DNA of 12,454 nt, taken from positions 1-12,454 of the forward strand of contig CAZNKO010000026.1 of assembly GCA_964573855.1 (NCBI GenBank), given 5' to 3'. Below, piece by piece: positions 11,800-12,454 of the stretch. Numbering within the stretch: the first letter of the stretch is position 1; the number at the start of each line of letters is the position of its first letter. Made by a program: the position numbers and the translations under genes. The stretch is from CAZNKO01 sp964573855 (GTDB lineage: Bacteria; Patescibacteriota; Patescibacteriia; UBA9934; GWF2-40-263). The notes under the pieces were generated by a model. That model saw nothing but the letters and a program-made list of their open reading frames with translations. It had not been told where the DNA came from and searched no databases.

Positions 11800-12009
11800 G
11801 CCCAAAAGAATCCTCCGGATTGATGCCACGACTCTCGCTTTGCAGTCTTGCCGCCCGCAGCAAGACACGACGACCTCATGTCCGTCCCTTTTCCCCTTGC
11901 CAACGATCGACGCACGCCGTTCGCAGAACAGGCAGGACTCTCCTCCATATCTGTCCGGTTCGGCCTGCTTCCGAAAGTAAACCCGAACCGTCTTCGAGGA
12001 TTTCCTCAT
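11788..12009 (-). CDS. Small putative zinc-binding protein
   Basis: The protein has 73 residues. Cysteines occur as C-L-F-C (about 26-29) and C-C-x5-C (about 50-57), which could bind one zinc as a ribbon, between a basic N-terminus and a basic, hydrophobic C-terminus. I do not recognise the family. It is supported as a gene by an excellent ribosome binding site (AAAGGAGG about 10 nt before the ATG), a -35/-10 pair upstream and its own terminator. A hairpin lies in the leader. It is oriented convergent with smc. A nucleic-acid-binding role is possible but unproven. Confidence 0.75.
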   Translation of the reverse strand: MRKSSKTVRVYFRKQAEPDRYGGESCLFCERRASIVGKGKRDGHEVVVSCCGRQDCKARVVASIRRILLGGSS

Positions 12010-12035
12010 CAGTTTGTTCCTCCTTTTTCTCTTTT

Positions 12036-12084
12036 CTCACACCATGTGAGGAATCATCAAAACAAAATTTCACGCCTGTGTCAA
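12036..12084 (-). promoter_or_regulatory. Promoter and leader hairpin of the Cys-pair protein gene
   Basis: Minus strand: TTGACA (12084-12079), 17-bp spacer, TTTGAT (12061-12056). Just downstream, CTCACA (12036-12041) and TGTGAG (12045-12050) form a perfect dyad near the expected transcription start, a possible operator or RNA hairpin. Confidence 0.6.
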
Positions 12085-12096
12085 GCCGCATCGGAT

Positions 12097-12145
12097 GGAC
12101 GGCGGACTCCGGTGCCAAGCACCGGAGCCTGCAATCCCGCCGTCC
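12097..12145. repeat. REP-like nested hairpin, copy B, beside a Y1 transposase
   Basis: Outer stem GGACGGCGG (12097-12105) with CCGCCGTCC (12137-12145), perfect over 9 bp. Inner stem CTCCGGTGC (12107-12115) with GCACCGGAG (12119-12127) around CAA. It begins 4 bp after the transposase stop codon, where IS200/IS605 elements carry their right-end hairpin. It is related to copy A at 1-47. Confidence 0.7.
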
Positions 12146-12149
12146 AACG

Positions 12150-12454
12150 TCAGATTTCCTCGGTTTGCTCCAGGATGTACCGGTCTATCTGCTCTTTCGT
12201 AAGCCCAGGGCCGATGCTTCGCACGAAGTATCCCTGTACCCACAGCTCGCCGCCCCAGTAGTCTCGTTTTAGTTCCGGATACCATGCAAACAGGGCCCTC
12301 GTGCTTATCGACTTCAGAATCTGGGCGGCTTCGCTGGGAGCAATCCGAGGGGGTGCGGTCAGGGTGAAATGGATGTGGTCTGACAACAATTCGATCGTGC
12401 CTGTAACACGGGAGTGATATTTTCCTCTTCGCGGGGAATGAATTTTTCCGCCTC
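12150..12454 (-). CDS. tnpA: IS200/IS605-type Y1 (HUH) transposase, C-terminal part, cut by the window edge
   Basis: The reading frame is open from the right window edge to the TGA at 12150. The HUH metal-binding motif is seen as DHIHFTLTAPP, followed by IAPSEAAQILKSIST, the diagnostic YWGGELWVQGYFVRSIG, and the catalytic Tyr in IDRYILEQ near the C-terminus. Such enzymes cut and join single-stranded DNA at hairpins. About 100 codons are visible; the N-terminal part lies outside. The flanking hairpin with a distant partner copy at 1-47 would fit either an IS200-like element or a REP-associated transposase. No tnpB/IscB gene is in view. Confidence 0.85.
   Translation of the reverse strand, partial: GGKIHSPRRGKYHSRVTGTIELLSDHIHFTLTAPPRIAPSEAAQILKSISTRALFAWYPELKRDYWGGELWVQGYFVRSIGPGLTKEQIDRYILEQTEEI

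Noticed and set aside
1..12454. CRISPR array
   Set aside because: No regularly spaced direct repeats; the repeats here are dispersed palindromes.

Overview
The window looks like a chromosomal piece of an ultra-small-genome bacterium of the Candidate Phyla Radiation (Patescibacteria). This is inferred from a short SMC without a recognisable hinge, a VanW/G5-like envelope protein in a mini-operon with Hsp20 and a lycopene-cyclase-like membrane protein, and many short palindromic repeats that intrude into genes. TGA is used as a stop, so the standard bacterial code applies. No taxonomic marker is present, so the assignment stays tentative.

The centrepiece is a diversity-generating retroelement (DGR) at about 6680-9440. 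Its parts are: a target gene on the minus strand (8544-9308) whose C-terminus holds a variable repeat (VR, 8568-8686); an intrinsic terminator hairpin just after the target; a template repeat (TR, 8125-8243); a bAvd-like accessory protein on the plus strand (7743-8087); and a DGR-type reverse transcriptase on the minus strand (7757-6680). TR and VR are 119 bp long and collinear. They differ at 19 positions, and every one is an adenine in the TR coding strand, the signature of adenine-directed mutagenic retrohoming. All eight AAC codons of TR are altered in VR. The reverse transcriptase reading frame is broken at a run of ten G; nine G would restore it. It also carries an in-frame palindromic repeat, and a relative of that repeat sits in frame inside smc.

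Layout. 1-450: REP-like hairpin, tRNA-Glu with its promoter, and convergent terminators. 454-1110 (minus): cysteine-rich membrane protein. 1219-4465 (plus): tight operon of lycopene-cyclase-like protein, Hsp20, small beta-barrel-like protein and VanW protein. 4466-4939: no protein gene, but a long rod-shaped hairpin, a 123-bp palindrome and a good minus-strand promoter. 4940-6664 (minus): clpP and nrnA, separated by a 92-bp nested palindrome that supplies the nrnA stop codon. 6680-9308: the DGR. 9458-11776 (plus): smc, whose promoter physically overlaps the DGR target promoter. 11788-12009 (minus): small Cys-pair protein. 12097-12454 (minus): a second REP-like hairpin and the C-terminal part of an IS200/IS605-type Y1 transposase, cut by the window edge.

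The DGR lies between housekeeping genes, directly upstream of nrnA, with no integrase or phage gene in view. Three genes (cysteine-rich protein, DGR target, Cys-pair protein) have strong AGGAG-type ribosome binding sites; the core genes show none.
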